Source: Spartobacteria bacterium (lineage in GTDB: Bacteria; Verrucomicrobiota; Verrucomicrobiia; Chthoniobacterales; UBA10450). From it: 64,000 nt of DNA. The stretch is from positions 1 to 64,000 of the forward strand of contig JAJPGZ010000010.1 in assembly GCA_021325495.1 (NCBI GenBank), read 5' to 3'. This document shows, piece by piece, positions 35,884 to 45,619 of this stretch (the first letter of the stretch is position 1; every line of letters begins with the position of its first letter). A model generated the notes under the pieces. That model saw only the letters and a list, made by a program, of their open reading frames with translations. It was not told where the DNA came from and searched no databases. The translations under genes and the position numbers were made by a program.

Positions 35884-36652
35884 GAAGAAAATGTTTGAGC
35901 GCGTCGTAAACGCCCGCGCCGTGTTCGCGCTCGGCGATGAAACCTTTCGCATTTCGCACGGTGTCCTTCACTTCATCGATTGCATTCGATGGACAAGCGG
36001 GCATGGCGGCGACGCTTCCATCCAACATCGAGACGTCATTGTGATGATCGCCGGCGGCGAAAATGTTTTCGCGCGGAATGTCGATCAAACGCGCCAGCTC
36101 GGCCAATGCCGCGCCTTTGTGGTAATCGGCGTGGCAGAAGCGCAGGTAAACGGTGTTGCGCTGGTAATTGAACTTCGGCTGTTTCGTTTGCGCCTCCGCA
36201 ATGAACTCGGTGATGCGGTTCATCTCTTCTTCATCCGTTGCGATGAGGCCAATTGGTTCTGTCGTTTCGTAAATCAAACGCGCCTTCGTTTTCTGGTTCA
36301 CGAAATCGACCACTTCGGCGAGAACCGATTCGGCTGAGGAAAAAAGTTCGGCATGCTCTCGCGCGCAACGTTCGTTCCAATCGCCGAACGCCTCCCATTT
36401 CTCGCCGTTCGATCCGGGACGGAAGACGTCGCGCTCACTCGTTAGGATAAAATCGGGGCGCATCGGGAATTCGAAATCGGTCAGGCCGGACTCGAGCAGA
36501 TCGACGGAGCGGCCGGTGTTGATCGCCCAGATGGCGCCGGCGTTTTGCAATTCGCGAATGAGTTTCATGCAATCGCGATCGAGCGCCGGCTCGCTCACGC
36601 GCGAGACAATCGTGCCGTCGAAATCGGTGCTGAGCAGTTTCACATGTGACAT
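35879..36652 (-). CDS. HAD-superfamily hydrolase (Cof-type)
   Basis: 257 residues. HAD motif I is LLSTDFDGTIV near residue 10, a Thr region is AINTGRSVDL, a Lys is found in the mid region, and motif IV FAAGDHHNDVSML is near residue 210. Cof-type HAD enzymes hydrolyse sugar or nucleotide phosphates; the substrate is unknown. A direct pair of AAGATCGACA words covers its first codon region (36652-36677). Confidence 0.85.
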   Translation of the reverse strand: MSHVKLLSTDFDGTIVSRVSEPALDRDCMKLIRELQNAGAIWAINTGRSVDLLESGLTDFEFPMRPDFILTSERDVFRPGSNGEKWEAFGDWNERCAREHAELFSSAESVLAEVVDFVNQKTKARLIYETTEPIGLIATDEEEMNRITEFIAEAQTKQPKFNYQRNTVYLRFCHADYHKGAALAELARLIDIPRENIFAAGDHHNDVSMLDGSVAAMPACPSNAIDEVKDTVRNAKGFIAEREHGAGVYDALKHFLL

Positions 36653-36698
36653 GTCGATCTTGTAACTTGTCGATCTTGCGATTGATTCAAGTGACGAA

Positions 36699-36983
36699 AT
36701 GAAATCGGCCTACGAATTAGCAATGGAGCGGTTGGCGAAAAATACGCCGAGCGTTACGCTCACGGACGACCAGAAGAAGCAATTGGCCGAGATCGACGCG
36801 ACGTTCAAAGCGAAAATCGCCGAGCGCGAAGTCTTCCTGAAGGACCAAATCGTCAAGGCGCAGATGGCGGACAAATTCGAAGAAGCCGAGCAATTGCAGC
36901 AGCAATTGCTCACCGACGTGCGTCGCTTGAACGACGATTGCGAAACCAAAAAGGAGAAACTGCGGCGCTCTTTTGCTAGTTAG
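36699..36983 (+). CDS. hypothetical coiled-coil protein
   Basis: 94 residues, nearly all alpha-helical and charged (QLAEIDATFKAKIAEREVF, EEAEQLQQQLLTDVRRLND). No domain is assigned. It ends in a word of the TTAGGC class whose bases give both the TAG stop here and the TAA stop of the convergent TPR gene. Confidence 0.7.
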   Translation: MKSAYELAMERLAKNTPSVTLTDDQKKQLAEIDATFKAKIAEREVFLKDQIVKAQMADKFEEAEQLQQQLLTDVRRLNDDCETKKEKLRRSFAS

Positions 36984-37348
36984 GCATTCTCTATTTGCGA
37001 ATTCCACCATTTCCAGTTCTTCATAGCGAGCTCATCTGTCGGATTCATTTCGAGCGCGCGACGGTAAAACTCGCCCGCTTCTTCCCACTTCCCCGCCGCG
37101 CAAAGAGCGTCTCCTTGGCAACCTACCGGAGCGCTAAGGTCGGGCGCGAGTGATTCGGCAGCGCGGAAATGGGTAAGAGCAAGGTCAAAGTTCTTCAGCT
37201 CAACGTGACAAACGCCGAGAAATATCCGACTCCACGGATCTAATGGATGCTCAACAATATCCCGCTCAAGAGATGGAATCGCGCCGGCCCAATCGTGACG
37301 ATCCATGTATGTCTTTGCATCATCTTGCCACGGCTGCGGCTCGACCAT
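36980..37348 (-). CDS. TPR-repeat protein
   Basis: 122 residues from MVEPQPWQDDAKTY. Three TPR-like helical pairs are visible (AIPSLERDIVEHPLDPWSR; IFLGVCHVELKNFDLALTHF; QGDALCAAGKWEEAGEFYRR). No signal peptide is present, so it is probably cytoplasmic. The longer open frame upstream overlaps the desaturase and is not coding. Confidence 0.75.
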   Translation of the reverse strand: MVEPQPWQDDAKTYMDRHDWAGAIPSLERDIVEHPLDPWSRIFLGVCHVELKNFDLALTHFRAAESLAPDLSAPVGCQGDALCAAGKWEEAGEFYRRALEMNPTDELAMKNWKWWNSQIENA

Positions 37349-37373
37349 CGGATTACGCTCCCCTGGGCTGTCG

Positions 37374-38330
37374 TCAGACCGAGATTTCCCGCGACACGGT
37401 CTGTGTCGGCTCGGATTTCTTCCGCTTCGGATATTCCGGCAGATCCGGATCGAGGAAGCCGAGCATGTGCGCGCGTTTGATGACGCGGACGCCTTCCTGT
37501 TTCTGAAGATCGACAATCGATTCGCGGAACTTTTCCATTTTCGTCCAATGCACTTTCGGCCGGAAATGGTGTTCGGCGTGGTAGCCGTTGTAGAAGAAGA
37601 GCCAGTTGTAGATCTTGCCGTAGCTGCTCACGCCCCACGCGATCGGTTTGTCAGGGTTCGCGCCGTAATGGCGGAAGTAACCGTTCAAATAACTGAAGCA
37701 ATGCCCGAGATACCAAAACGGCAGGAAATAGAAAATGACGTAACGCCAGTTGAACAAAAAGAGAACGAAGAGCGTGACGGCGAACGCGACGAGCTCGAGC
37801 GTGCCCCAGAATAAATCGCCATTGCCGCGTTTGCGCAGTTCTTTGCGAATGGCGCCGACGTCGTCGCGGAAAAAGCTGAGGAAAACGTAGCTCCACGGAT
37901 TCTCCGCTTCGCCGTCGTGGCCGTGGCGATAGATCGACAACCAATCGATGGTGTCGCCCGTTTCGTCCTGCCGGTCCGAGTTGCCCTTGTGATGTTGCAT
38001 GTGGACGGCGTCGTACATCGTCTGCGAAAAACAACACGCGACCGATTGCGTGACGCTGAAGAGACGGTTCAACAGCGGCGCGCGGAAGAATGGATTGTGA
38101 ATGAAGTTGTGACCGACGCCGTTGATGTTCGCGTTCACCATCAACGCGTAAACGAAACCGAGGACGAGCATGATCCAGAGCGGCGTGTGCGGATAGAGAA
38201 AGAAAAGCGCGAAGAAAAACGCGAGATGGAACAACCCGCCCGCGAGCGGGAGCACATCCCAGCGCGTGTGCGCGAAGATTTTGGAATTCGTCGCGGGGCG
38301 TTCGACGACGATGACGTCAGCGGAGGTCAT
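37374..38330 (-). CDS. fatty acid desaturase
   Basis: About 318 residues with two pairs of membrane helices. The three histidine boxes are HNFIHNP, HMQHHKG and HAEHH, which bind the di-iron centre. It inserts a double bond into an acyl chain, probably of membrane lipids. I chose the ATG at 38330 (MTSADVIVVERP); a GTG at 38414 adds 28 residues. The C-terminal region contains a motif-1 copy encoding SIVDLQKQ. Confidence 0.88.
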   Translation of the reverse strand: MTSADVIVVERPATNSKIFAHTRWDVLPLAGGLFHLAFFFALFFLYPHTPLWIMLVLGFVYALMVNANINGVGHNFIHNPFFRAPLLNRLFSVTQSVACCFSQTMYDAVHMQHHKGNSDRQDETGDTIDWLSIYRHGHDGEAENPWSYVFLSFFRDDVGAIRKELRKRGNGDLFWGTLELVAFAVTLFVLFLFNWRYVIFYFLPFWYLGHCFSYLNGYFRHYGANPDKPIAWGVSSYGKIYNWLFFYNGYHAEHHFRPKVHWTKMEKFRESIVDLQKQEGVRVIKRAHMLGFLDPDLPEYPKRKKSEPTQTVSREISV

Positions 38331-38405
38331 GGAGGGAGCGTAGTTTGGCGCATTATAATTAATTGGCAACTGCGCGCCAGAGTGTTTCGATGAGTCCAGC
38401 AACAC

Positions 38406-38825
38406 ATGCGACACAGGGATAGATTGTCGATCTATGCGCTAGTTGCTCTCATTTCTTTTGGAATTGGCGTATTGATTGGAAACGAAATCGGCAAAGCCAG
38501 AGAGCTTGCCGTTAAGGTCACAGATGTACGTGAAGGCTACTCGCTTCTAACTTGGGAAAGCAGTGATCACGACCTTTGCTTCGTGTTAGTTCCCAAAAAC
38601 AAATTCGATTCATTTATCGCCAACTGGTTCGTGAAATGGAATCACAATTGTGGCGCTATCCGTTTAATGGAGGAACTCAGCACTTTGCCGCCGGGCACGT
38701 ACGTTGAATGGAACGACGACCCGCCACGATTTGTTTACCCGCGCGACGAGGTCGTCACTCGGCTTAGCGAATACGCACACAGCCGAGGTATAGATTGGCA
38801 CGTGAACCCCGTTATCGTCGATTAA
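38406..38825 (+). CDS. hypothetical membrane-anchored protein
   Basis: 139 residues. A membrane helix (IYALVALISFGIGVLIGNEI) at the N-terminus is followed by a soluble domain. Composition is less GC-rich than in the flanking genes. No family is recognised. A one-mismatch AAGATCGACA copy sits at codons 6-9. Its start lies within the divergent desaturase's alternative leader, so one of those starts must be wrong. Confidence 0.65.
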   Translation: MRHRDRLSIYALVALISFGIGVLIGNEIGKARELAVKVTDVREGYSLLTWESSDHDLCFVLVPKNKFDSFIANWFVKWNHNCGAIRLMEELSTLPPGTYVEWNDDPPRFVYPRDEVVTRLSEYAHSRGIDWHVNPVIVD

Positions 38826-38879
38826 CAGATTCTTGGATTGCACATGTCGATCTTGCACGGATAACTTGCGGCCTCGCCG

Positions 38880-39833
38880 ATGTTCGCGCTTCAACCCGAG
38901 ATGAAAGTTTTCAGCGGTTCGGCCAACCGCGAATTGGCGGAGCGTATCTGCAAGTTCATCGGGACGCCGTTAGGCGCGGCGACGTTGAGCTCGTTCCCGG
39001 ACGGCGAAACGTATGTGAAAATCGAGGAGAACGTGCGCGGTCGCGACGTTTTCCTGATTCAACCGACTTCGCCGCCGACGAACGAGCATCTGATGGAATT
39101 ACTCATCATGGTGGACGCGGCGAAACGCGCGAGCGCGGACCGCATCACGGCGGTGATCCCGTTTTTCGGTTATGCGCGCCAGGACCGCAAAGATAAACCG
39201 CGGGTTCCGATCACCGCCAAACTCATCGCGAATCTTCTCACCGCGGCCGGCGTGAGTCGCGTGCTCACGATGGACCTGCACGCGCAACAGGTGCAGGGCT
39301 TCTTCGATATTCCGGTCGATCATCTTTACTCGATGCCGGTCTTGATCCGTTATCTGCGCGAGCGCCTAACGAAAAAGACGGTCGTGGTCTCGCCTGATGT
39401 CGGCGGATTAAAAATGGCGTCGGCGTATTCGCAGGCGTTGGACGCCGGTCTCGCGATCGTGGCGAAGCAACGCAAGAGCGCGAGTGAGACGGAAGCGTTA
39501 TATCTCATCGGCGAGGTCGAGGGCGCAGACGTTTTACTGGTGGACGATCTCACCGAGACCGCGGGCACGCTCGTTTCCGCAGCGGAGACGTTAAAGAAGG
39601 CCGGCGCGGGCGACATCTACGCCGCCGTCTCCCACGCCGTCCTCGTGGATATGGCGATTCCGCGATTGCAAAAATCCAAAATTAAGGAACTAGTTACGAC
39701 CAACAGCACGCCGGTGCGGGAGGTCGAGGGGTTCTCGATCAACGTGCAATGCGTCGCCGAATTGTTAGGCGAAGGCATAAAACGGATTCATAATGACGAG
39801 TCCGTGTCGTCGCTGTTCAAGATCGACAAGTAA
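38880..39833 (+). CDS. prs: ribose-phosphate pyrophosphokinase
   Basis: 317 residues, the standard length. The N-terminus is MKVFSGSANRELAERI, with FPDGETYVKIEENVRGRDVF, then YARQDRKDKPRVPITAKL and the PRPP loop VDDLTETAGTL near residue 220. It makes PRPP for nucleotide, histidine and tryptophan synthesis. The ATG at 38901 is a possible alternative start. The C-terminus is KIDK followed by TAA, formed by an AAGATCGACA word; a second copy 16 bp later lies before rplY. Confidence 0.96.
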   Translation: MFALQPEMKVFSGSANRELAERICKFIGTPLGAATLSSFPDGETYVKIEENVRGRDVFLIQPTSPPTNEHLMELLIMVDAAKRASADRITAVIPFFGYARQDRKDKPRVPITAKLIANLLTAAGVSRVLTMDLHAQQVQGFFDIPVDHLYSMPVLIRYLRERLTKKTVVVSPDVGGLKMASAYSQALDAGLAIVAKQRKSASETEALYLIGEVEGADVLLVDDLTETAGTLVSAAETLKKAGAGDIYAAVSHAVLVDMAIPRLQKSKIKELVTTNSTPVREVEGFSINVQCVAELLGEGIKRIHNDESVSSLFKIDK

Positions 39834-39854
39834 CAAGATCGACAATCACTCACC

Positions 39855-40562
39855 ATGGCCAAGCAGGTAAAACTTAAAGCGGAAACGCGCGAAGCGGTCG
39901 GAAGATCGGCGGCGCGCAAACTTAAAGCGCAGGGACGCATTCCCGCCGTCGTTTACGGCGGCAAAAACAAACCGCAGCCATTGCAGGTTTCGGCGCGCGA
40001 TGTTTCAAACATGCTCAAGCACGCTTCGGGCGAAAACATTTTGGTCGAGCTCGAGATCGACGGCGAGAAGGGCAACCGCATGGCGCTCTTGCAGGAAGTG
40101 CAGCATTCACCGCTCGGCGGCGACATTCTCCATGTCGATTTTCATGCGATCTCGATGGACGAAAAAATCCATGCCGATATTCCGGTGGAAGGCTCCGGCA
40201 CACCGAATGGCGTGAAAAACTTTGGCGGTTTGCTCGAACAAAATCTGCGCTCGCTCGCGGTGGAATGTTTGCCAAAAGATTTGCCGGACAAAATTGCGGT
40301 CGATGTTTCCAATCTCAACATCGGCGACGCGATTCACGTGCGCGATCTGCAGTTGCCGGACGGCGTCGTCGCGAAAGTGCAACCGGACCTGACAGTATTC
40401 TCGGTGCTCGCACCGGTGGTGGAAGAAGAGCCGACGCCAGTGGCAGCGGAAGGCGCAGCGCCCGGACCGGAAGTCATCACCGAGAAGAAACCGGCCGAAG
40501 GCGAAGCGGCAGCGACTTCTCCGGCGGGAACGGCGACGAAGGAAAAAGAGCCGAAGAAATAA
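39855..40562 (+). CDS. rplY: 50S ribosomal protein L25 (CTC form)
   Basis: 235 residues. The N-terminal L25 domain contains AARKLKAQGRIPAVVYGGKN and VLHV/HVDFHA elements; the C-terminal TL5 domain follows and ends in a Pro/Glu/Ala tail. It binds 5S rRNA. It is the first gene of a tight block: pth starts immediately after its stop, then rpsF, ssb and dprA. Confidence 0.95.
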   Translation: MAKQVKLKAETREAVGRSAARKLKAQGRIPAVVYGGKNKPQPLQVSARDVSNMLKHASGENILVELEIDGEKGNRMALLQEVQHSPLGGDILHVDFHAISMDEKIHADIPVEGSGTPNGVKNFGGLLEQNLRSLAVECLPKDLPDKIAVDVSNLNIGDAIHVRDLQLPDGVVAKVQPDLTVFSVLAPVVEEEPTPVAAEGAAPGPEVITEKKPAEGEAAATSPAGTATKEKEPKK

Positions 40563-41132
40563 TTGGAGCCGCGCATTCGTCTGGTCGCCGGTCTGGGAAA
40601 TCCCGGCGCGGACTACGCCGCGACGCGTCACAACATCGGCTTCATGGTGGTCGATCAACTTGCCGACTCGGCAAGATCGACATGGGAAAGATCGACAAAG
40701 TGGGACGCGCTCACCGCGAAAGTTGGCGAGACATTGCTGGCGAAGCCTCAGAGCTTCATGAATTGTAGCGGACAGCCGCTGCACGCGATCGCGCAGTTCT
40801 ACAAAATCGAGCCTAACGAAATGCTCATCGTGTTCGACGATTTCGCGTTGCCGTTAGGCCGGATTCGGCTGCGTCCGGATGGCGGAACGGGCGGACATAA
40901 CGGAATCGAATCGATCATTGTGCAATTCGGGACGGACAAGATTCCGCGATTACGCGTCGGGATCGGCTCGGCGCCGGAGCGCGGCGCGACCGATTTCGTG
41001 CTCGGCAAATTTTTCGAAGAGGAGAAGCCAATCGTAAGATCGACAATCGAACGTGCGGCCGAAGCGGTGAAACATGCGATTGACAACGGCGTCGTTTCCG
41101 CGATGAACCAGTTTAACAAATCAGAAGAATGA
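40563..41132 (+). CDS. pth: peptidyl-tRNA hydrolase
   Basis: 189 residues, TTG start right after the rplY stop. The catalytic His lies in YAATRHNIGFMVV; Asn and Asp lie in MNCSGQPL and VFDDFALPLG; the GGTGGHNGI motif is intact. It recycles peptidyl-tRNA released from ribosomes. A direct pair of AAGATCGACA words encodes ARSTWERSTKW near residue 40, in a region where family members vary. It ends in an ATGA overlap with rpsF. Confidence 0.95.
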   Translation: MEPRIRLVAGLGNPGADYAATRHNIGFMVVDQLADSARSTWERSTKWDALTAKVGETLLAKPQSFMNCSGQPLHAIAQFYKIEPNEMLIVFDDFALPLGRIRLRPDGGTGGHNGIESIIVQFGTDKIPRLRVGIGSAPERGATDFVLGKFFEEEKPIVRSTIERAAEAVKHAIDNGVVSAMNQFNKSEE

Positions 41133-41467
41133 AGAACCGTTACGAAGCGTTCATGGTGCTCAACGCGCAAGGTAAAGAAGACACCGTCAAAGACATCATC
41201 GACCGGCTTGAGTCGGAGTTTCAAAAAGAAGGCGCGCAGGTCGAGCAGGTGCAGAAAATGGACAAGCGGCCGTTCGCCTATGTTGCGGGCCCGCTCGACG
41301 CCGGCTACTACGTGAATTTTGTTTTCCAGGCCGACTCGCAGTTGATCACGAAATTGCGTTCCAAATTCAAACTCGATCCCGAAGTTTATCGGCAGCATTA
41401 CCAGCGGCTGGTCGCGAAAAAAGAGAAGAAAGAGCGCGAGCCGAAAAAGTTGGCGAAGGCCAAGTAA
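41129..41467 (+). CDS. rpsF: 30S ribosomal protein S6
   Basis: 112 residues. The MKNRYEAFMVLNAQ start, the mid region QKMDKRPFAYVAGPLDAGYYVNF and a Lys-rich tail are typical of S6. It binds S18 and 16S rRNA. It is translationally coupled to pth and followed by ssb, a common arrangement, although rpsR is not present here. Confidence 0.95.
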   Translation: MKNRYEAFMVLNAQGKEDTVKDIIDRLESEFQKEGAQVEQVQKMDKRPFAYVAGPLDAGYYVNFVFQADSQLITKLRSKFKLDPEVYRQHYQRLVAKKEKKEREPKKLAKAK

Positions 41468-41485
41468 TCTCGCTACAACTGGCGG

Positions 41486-41929
41486 ATGGCCAGTTTCAAT
41501 AAAGTCATCCTAGTCGGGAATCTGACGCGCGACCCGGAAGTGCGCTACACGCCGAAAGGCACCGCCGTGACCGACATCGGTCTGGCGGTGAATCGCGTTT
41601 ACACGACCGACAACAACGAGAAGCGCGAGGAAGTTACGTTCGTCGATGTGACTTTGTGGGGACGCACCGCGGAAATCGCGGGGGAGTATTTAAAAAAAGG
41701 CAGGCCGTGTTTAATCGAAGGGCGCCTGCAAATGGATACGTGGGATGACAAGCAATCCGGCCAAAAACGGAGCAAGCTCAAAGTCATCGGCGAAGCGTTG
41801 CAGTTGTTAGGCAGTCGCCCCGGCGGCGGTGATGGCGGCGGCGAAGATCGACAATCGACAAGATCGACAACTGCGCCCCCGAAAGGCGCGGCCAAGTCTG
41901 AGCCGGACGAAGACGAGATTCCATTTTGA
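41486..41929 (+). CDS. ssb: single-stranded DNA-binding protein
   Basis: 147 residues. The OB fold begins MASFNKVILVGNLTRDPEVRYTP, with FVDVTLWGRTAE later, and the C-terminus is DEDEIPF, the partner-binding tip. The flexible linker carries two AAGATCGACA words in tandem (41844 and 41860), translated EDRQSTRSTTAPP, a clear case of the word residing in disordered protein. Confidence 0.96.
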   Translation: MASFNKVILVGNLTRDPEVRYTPKGTAVTDIGLAVNRVYTTDNNEKREEVTFVDVTLWGRTAEIAGEYLKKGRPCLIEGRLQMDTWDDKQSGQKRSKLKVIGEALQLLGSRPGGGDGGGEDRQSTRSTTAPPKGAAKSEPDEDEIPF

Positions 41930-41948
41930 TTCGCGCGAACGTTGACGG

Positions 41949-43049
41949 ATGAACGCGACCGAAGCGTGCATCGCGCTCAACATGCTGCCGACGGTCGGTC
42001 CCGTTAGGCTGCGGAAGTTGCTCGAAGTTTTCGAGACGCCGGAGCGCGTGCTCGCAGCGAAACGCGACGAGCTTCGTCGCGCCGAAGGAATCGGCCGCGA
42101 AGTGACCGAGCAGATTTCGAATTGGGAATCGATTGTCGATCTTGCAGCGGAGCTGAGACGCATTCGCGAATTCGGCGCGAATGTCATCACGCAAAATTCG
42201 CCGGAGTACCCGAAACCGCTCCGCGAAATTCACGCGCCACCGATCGTTCTCTACGTCTGGGGCGAGCTGCAAGATCGAGATCATCACGCGATCGCAATCA
42301 TCGGTGCGCGCCGCACGACGCATTACGGGACCGAGTCGGCGAAGAAGCTGGCGTATCAAATTGCTTACGCCGGCCTAACTGTAATCAGCGGACTCGCGCG
42401 CGGAATCGATACCGCCGCGCATCAAGGCGCGCTCGCGGCAAAAGGCCGCACGATCGCCGTGATCGGCTCCGGATTAGCGAAGTTATATCCGCCGGAGAAT
42501 CGTGCGCTCGCGGAAAAAATTGCAAATGGCAATGGCGCGGTTGTGTCCGAGTTCTCGATGGCAATCGAACCGGATCGACAAACATTTCCGATGCGCAATC
42601 GCATTATCAGCGGTTGGAGTCATGGCGTGCTCGTGGTCGAAGCGGGATTAAATAGCGGCGCGCTCATTACGGCGTCCCAAGCGCTCGAGCAGGGCCGCTC
42701 CGTTTACGCGGTGCCGGGACAAATGAACGCGCCAAGCGCGATGGGATCGAATCGGCTGATTCAACAGGGCGCGAAATTGGTGATGAGCGCGAATGATATT
42801 CTGGACGATCTGCAAATTCTGCTGCCGGAAACGAAGCCGGCGCCGGAAGCGGCGGCGCGGCCGTTGCCGACGTTGAGCGAAGAGGAACGGCGCGTGTACG
42901 ATGCGATTGATGCGGCGGAGACGTCGATCGACAGTATCGCGGCGCGGAGCGAATTGCCGAGCGCGGCGGTTTCAGCGACATTGCTGCGGCTGGAACTGAA
43001 ACACTTGGTGAAACAGCTCCCTGGCAAATTCTTCGTCAAACTCGGTTAA
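41949..43049 (+). CDS. dprA: DNA processing protein DprA
   Basis: 366 residues. The helix-hairpin-helix-like N-terminus is followed by the Rossmann-like DNA-binding fold with AIIGARRTTHYG, LTVISGLARGIDTAAHQGAL and FPMRNRIISGWSHG, and a C-terminal winged helix (DAAETSIDSIAARSELPSA). DprA loads RecA on incoming single-stranded DNA in natural transformation. Its presence makes uptake-based explanations of the dispersed words plausible, though DprA is near-universal and is not proof. Confidence 0.94.
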   Translation: MNATEACIALNMLPTVGPVRLRKLLEVFETPERVLAAKRDELRRAEGIGREVTEQISNWESIVDLAAELRRIREFGANVITQNSPEYPKPLREIHAPPIVLYVWGELQDRDHHAIAIIGARRTTHYGTESAKKLAYQIAYAGLTVISGLARGIDTAAHQGALAAKGRTIAVIGSGLAKLYPPENRALAEKIANGNGAVVSEFSMAIEPDRQTFPMRNRIISGWSHGVLVVEAGLNSGALITASQALEQGRSVYAVPGQMNAPSAMGSNRLIQQGAKLVMSANDILDDLQILLPETKPAPEAAARPLPTLSEEERRVYDAIDAAETSIDSIAARSELPSAAVSATLLRLELKHLVKQLPGKFFVKLG

Positions 43050-43144
43050 CGCTAACGAGAACGGCGCGACTTCGTTAGGCGGCGCGCGAAGTGCTATGAC
43101 TTGCAAAAGATCGACATCTGCGTTTCGATTCCCGCCTTCCTGTT

Positions 43145-45619
43145 ATGTCCAAAGCCCTGATTATCGCGGAAAAGCCGAGCGTCATGCGCGACCTCGCCCG
43201 CGCCCTGGGCAAGTTTCATAACGAGAAGGATTACTTCGAGAACGATCAATACGTCATCTCGTCGGCGGTGGGCCACCTGGTTGAGATGGTTCCGCCGGAA
43301 GGAGCCGAGGTAAAACGCGGCAAGTGGAATCTTGAGAACCTGCCGGTGTTGCCGGATCATTTCGATCTCTCGCCGATCGAAAAAAATAAATCGCGCTTGC
43401 AGGTATTGAAGAAACTGGCGAAGCGGCCGGATGTGACGGAGATCATCAACGCGTGTGACGCCGGCCGTGAAGGCGAACTGATTTTCCGCAACACCATGCG
43501 ATGGAGCGGCGTGAAAAAGCCGACCCGACGTCTCTGGTTGCAATCAATGACAACGGAAGCGATCCGCGAAGGCTTCGCGCATTTGCGATCGGATGAGGAA
43601 ATGCAACCGCTGGCCGATGCGGCGTTGTCGCGAGCGGAGAGCGACTGGCTGGTCGGCATCAACGCGACGCGCGCGCTCACCTCATTCAACTCACGCACGG
43701 GCGGCTTTCAAAAAACGACGGCCGGTCGTGTGCAAACGCCGACGCTCGCCATTCTCGCGGCGCGCGAGGAAAAGATCCGCGCATTTAAGCCGCGCCCCTA
43801 TTTTGAAGTGCACGGTGAATTCGGCGTCGCCGCCGGCAATTATCGTGGTCGCTGGTTCGACGAAAATTTCAAGAAGGACGGCGACGAAGATGCGCGCGCG
43901 GAAAGAATTTGGAATCGGGAACAGGCGGTCGCGATCCAGGAGAAATGCGCGGGCAAGACCGGCACGATCACAGAGGAGAAAAAGCCGACGACGCAAGCGT
44001 CGCCATTGCTTTATGACCTGACGACGTTGCAGCGCGAAGCGAACGGCCGTTTTAGTTTGAGCGCGCGACGAACGTTGCAGATCGCGCAAGCACTTTACGA
44101 AAAGCATAAGGTGCTGACGTATCCGCGGACCGATTCGCGCTATTTGCCGGAAGATAATCTCGCGCAGGTGCGCAAGGTGATGTCGACGTTTGAGGACGCG
44201 ACGCTGGCGCAGCACGCGCGCAAGGCGCTGGAGCAAAACTGGGTGAAGCCGACAAAGCGCGTCTTTAACAACGCGAAGGTGAGCGATCAACACGCGATCA
44301 TTCCAACGGGCGCATCGCCGGCGCATCTCGATGAATTCGAGCGAAAAGTTTTCGACATGGTCGCGCGGCGAACGATCGCGGTCTTTTATCCGGCCGCGCA
44401 ATTTGAAGTGACGACCCGCATCACGCGCGTGGAAGGTGAGCCGTTCAAGACCGAAGGAAAGGTGATTGTCGATCCCGGATGGCTGGCCGTTTACGGTCGC
44501 GAAGCTGCCGGCGCCGATGAAGAAGCCGTGGTAGCGATTTCGCCTAACGAAACCGCGCGGGTGGAAAAGATCGACATCAAGGAGAATGAAACCAAGCCGC
44601 CGGCGCGATTTAACGAAGCGACCTTGCTCTCCGCCATGGAAGGCGCGGGCAAGCTGGTCGAGGACGAAGAATTGCGCGAAGCGATGCGCGAGCGCGGTCT
44701 GGGGACGCCGGCGACGCGCGCGCAGATCATCGAAGGTTTGATCATGGACGGTTATATCGAGCGCAAAGGGCGCGAGCTGATCGTGATGGCCAAAGGACTT
44801 TCGCTCATCACGCTGCTGCGAAATTTGCACACGGACGTGTTGTGCGCGCCGGAGTTGACCGGCGAATGGGAATTTCGCCTCAAAGAAATGGCGCATGGAA
44901 AATTAGATCGACAACATTTCATGCACGACATCCGCGGCCTAACGAAAGAGATCGTCGAGAAGGTGCGCAATTTTAAAGGCGAACACATTGAGGGCGAATA
45001 CGTCGTGCTCGATGCGAAATGTCCGAACTGCGGCAGTGGGCCGGTGCGCGAGGATTACAAGACGTTTCGCTGCGCGAATTGCGACTGGCTCATGTGGAAG
45101 ACGATGGCCTCGCGTCAATTCACGCCGGAAGAAGCGAGCGAGTTGCTGACCAAGGGCCGGATCGGTCCGCTCAAAGGTTTTCGCAGCAAAATGGGACGGG
45201 CGTTCGAAGCGGTGGTGAAGATCGGCGAAGACAAGAAGCCGCAATTTGATTTCGAAGGACAGGACGAGGCCGACCAAAAGATCGACAAGGACAAACAGGA
45301 GTCGTTAGGGCTTTGCCCGGTATGCCAGAAGGGGCAGGTTTACGAGCTCGCGCGCGCGTATGCGTGCGAAAACGCGGTGGCCAAGCCGAAGACCTGCACG
45401 TTCCGTTTGAGTAAAACAATTCTGCAGCGCGAAATTCCGAAGGAGCAGGTGCAGAAACTCATCGCCCATGGCAAAACCGATTTGCTGCCGAAATTTATTT
45501 CCAAAAAAGGCCGCGCGTTTTCGGCGCATTTGAAATTGGAAAACGGCAAGATCGGTTTCGAGTTCGCGGCCAAGGTCCCGCGCGCCAAAAAAGCGCCCGC
45601 GCCAGTTAAGGCGGCGTAG
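43145..45619 (+). CDS. topB: type IA DNA topoisomerase (TopB/Topo III-like)
   Basis: 824 residues. The TOPRIM domain starts [20 protein letters not shown] with the DAGREGELI acidic motif near residue 110; the active-site Tyr lies in [13 protein letters not shown] near residue 330. The C-terminus has a zinc-ribbon-like repeat (CPNCGSG, CANCDW) and two further topoisomerase repeats. It relaxes or decatenates single-stranded DNA. It overlaps the convergent membrane gene by 14 bases. Confidence 0.92.
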   Translation: MSKALIIAEKPSVMRDLARALGKFHNEKDYFENDQYVISSAVGHLVEMVPPEGAEVKRGKWNLENLPVLPDHFDLSPIEKNKSRLQVLKKLAKRPDVTEIINACDAGREGELIFRNTMRWSGVKKPTRRLWLQSMTTEAIREGFAHLRSDEEMQPLADAALSRAESDWLVGINATRALTSFNSRTGGFQKTTAGRVQTPTLAILAAREEKIRAFKPRPYFEVHGEFGVAAGNYRGRWFDENFKKDGDEDARAERIWNREQAVAIQEKCAGKTGTITEEKKPTTQASPLLYDLTTLQREANGRFSLSARRTLQIAQALYEKHKVLTYPRTDSRYLPEDNLAQVRKVMSTFEDATLAQHARKALEQNWVKPTKRVFNNAKVSDQHAIIPTGASPAHLDEFERKVFDMVARRTIAVFYPAAQFEVTTRITRVEGEPFKTEGKVIVDPGWLAVYGREAAGADEEAVVAISPNETARVEKIDIKENETKPPARFNEATLLSAMEGAGKLVEDEELREAMRERGLGTPATRAQIIEGLIMDGYIERKGRELIVMAKGLSLITLLRNLHTDVLCAPELTGEWEFRLKEMAHGKLDRQHFMHDIRGLTKEIVEKVRNFKGEHIEGEYVVLDAKCPNCGSGPVREDYKTFRCANCDWLMWKTMASRQFTPEEASELLTKGRIGPLKGFRSKMGRAFEAVVKIGEDKKPQFDFEGQDEADQKIDKDKQESLGLCPVCQKGQVYELARAYACENAVAKPKTCTFRLSKTILQREIPKEQVQKLIAHGKTDLLPKFISKKGRAFSAHLKLENGKIGFEFAAKVPRAKKAPAPVKAA

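Noticed and set aside
43691-44896. A 401-residue minus-strand frame opposite topB
   Set aside because: Same reason: antisense to a well-supported topoisomerase, with shadow-type composition.
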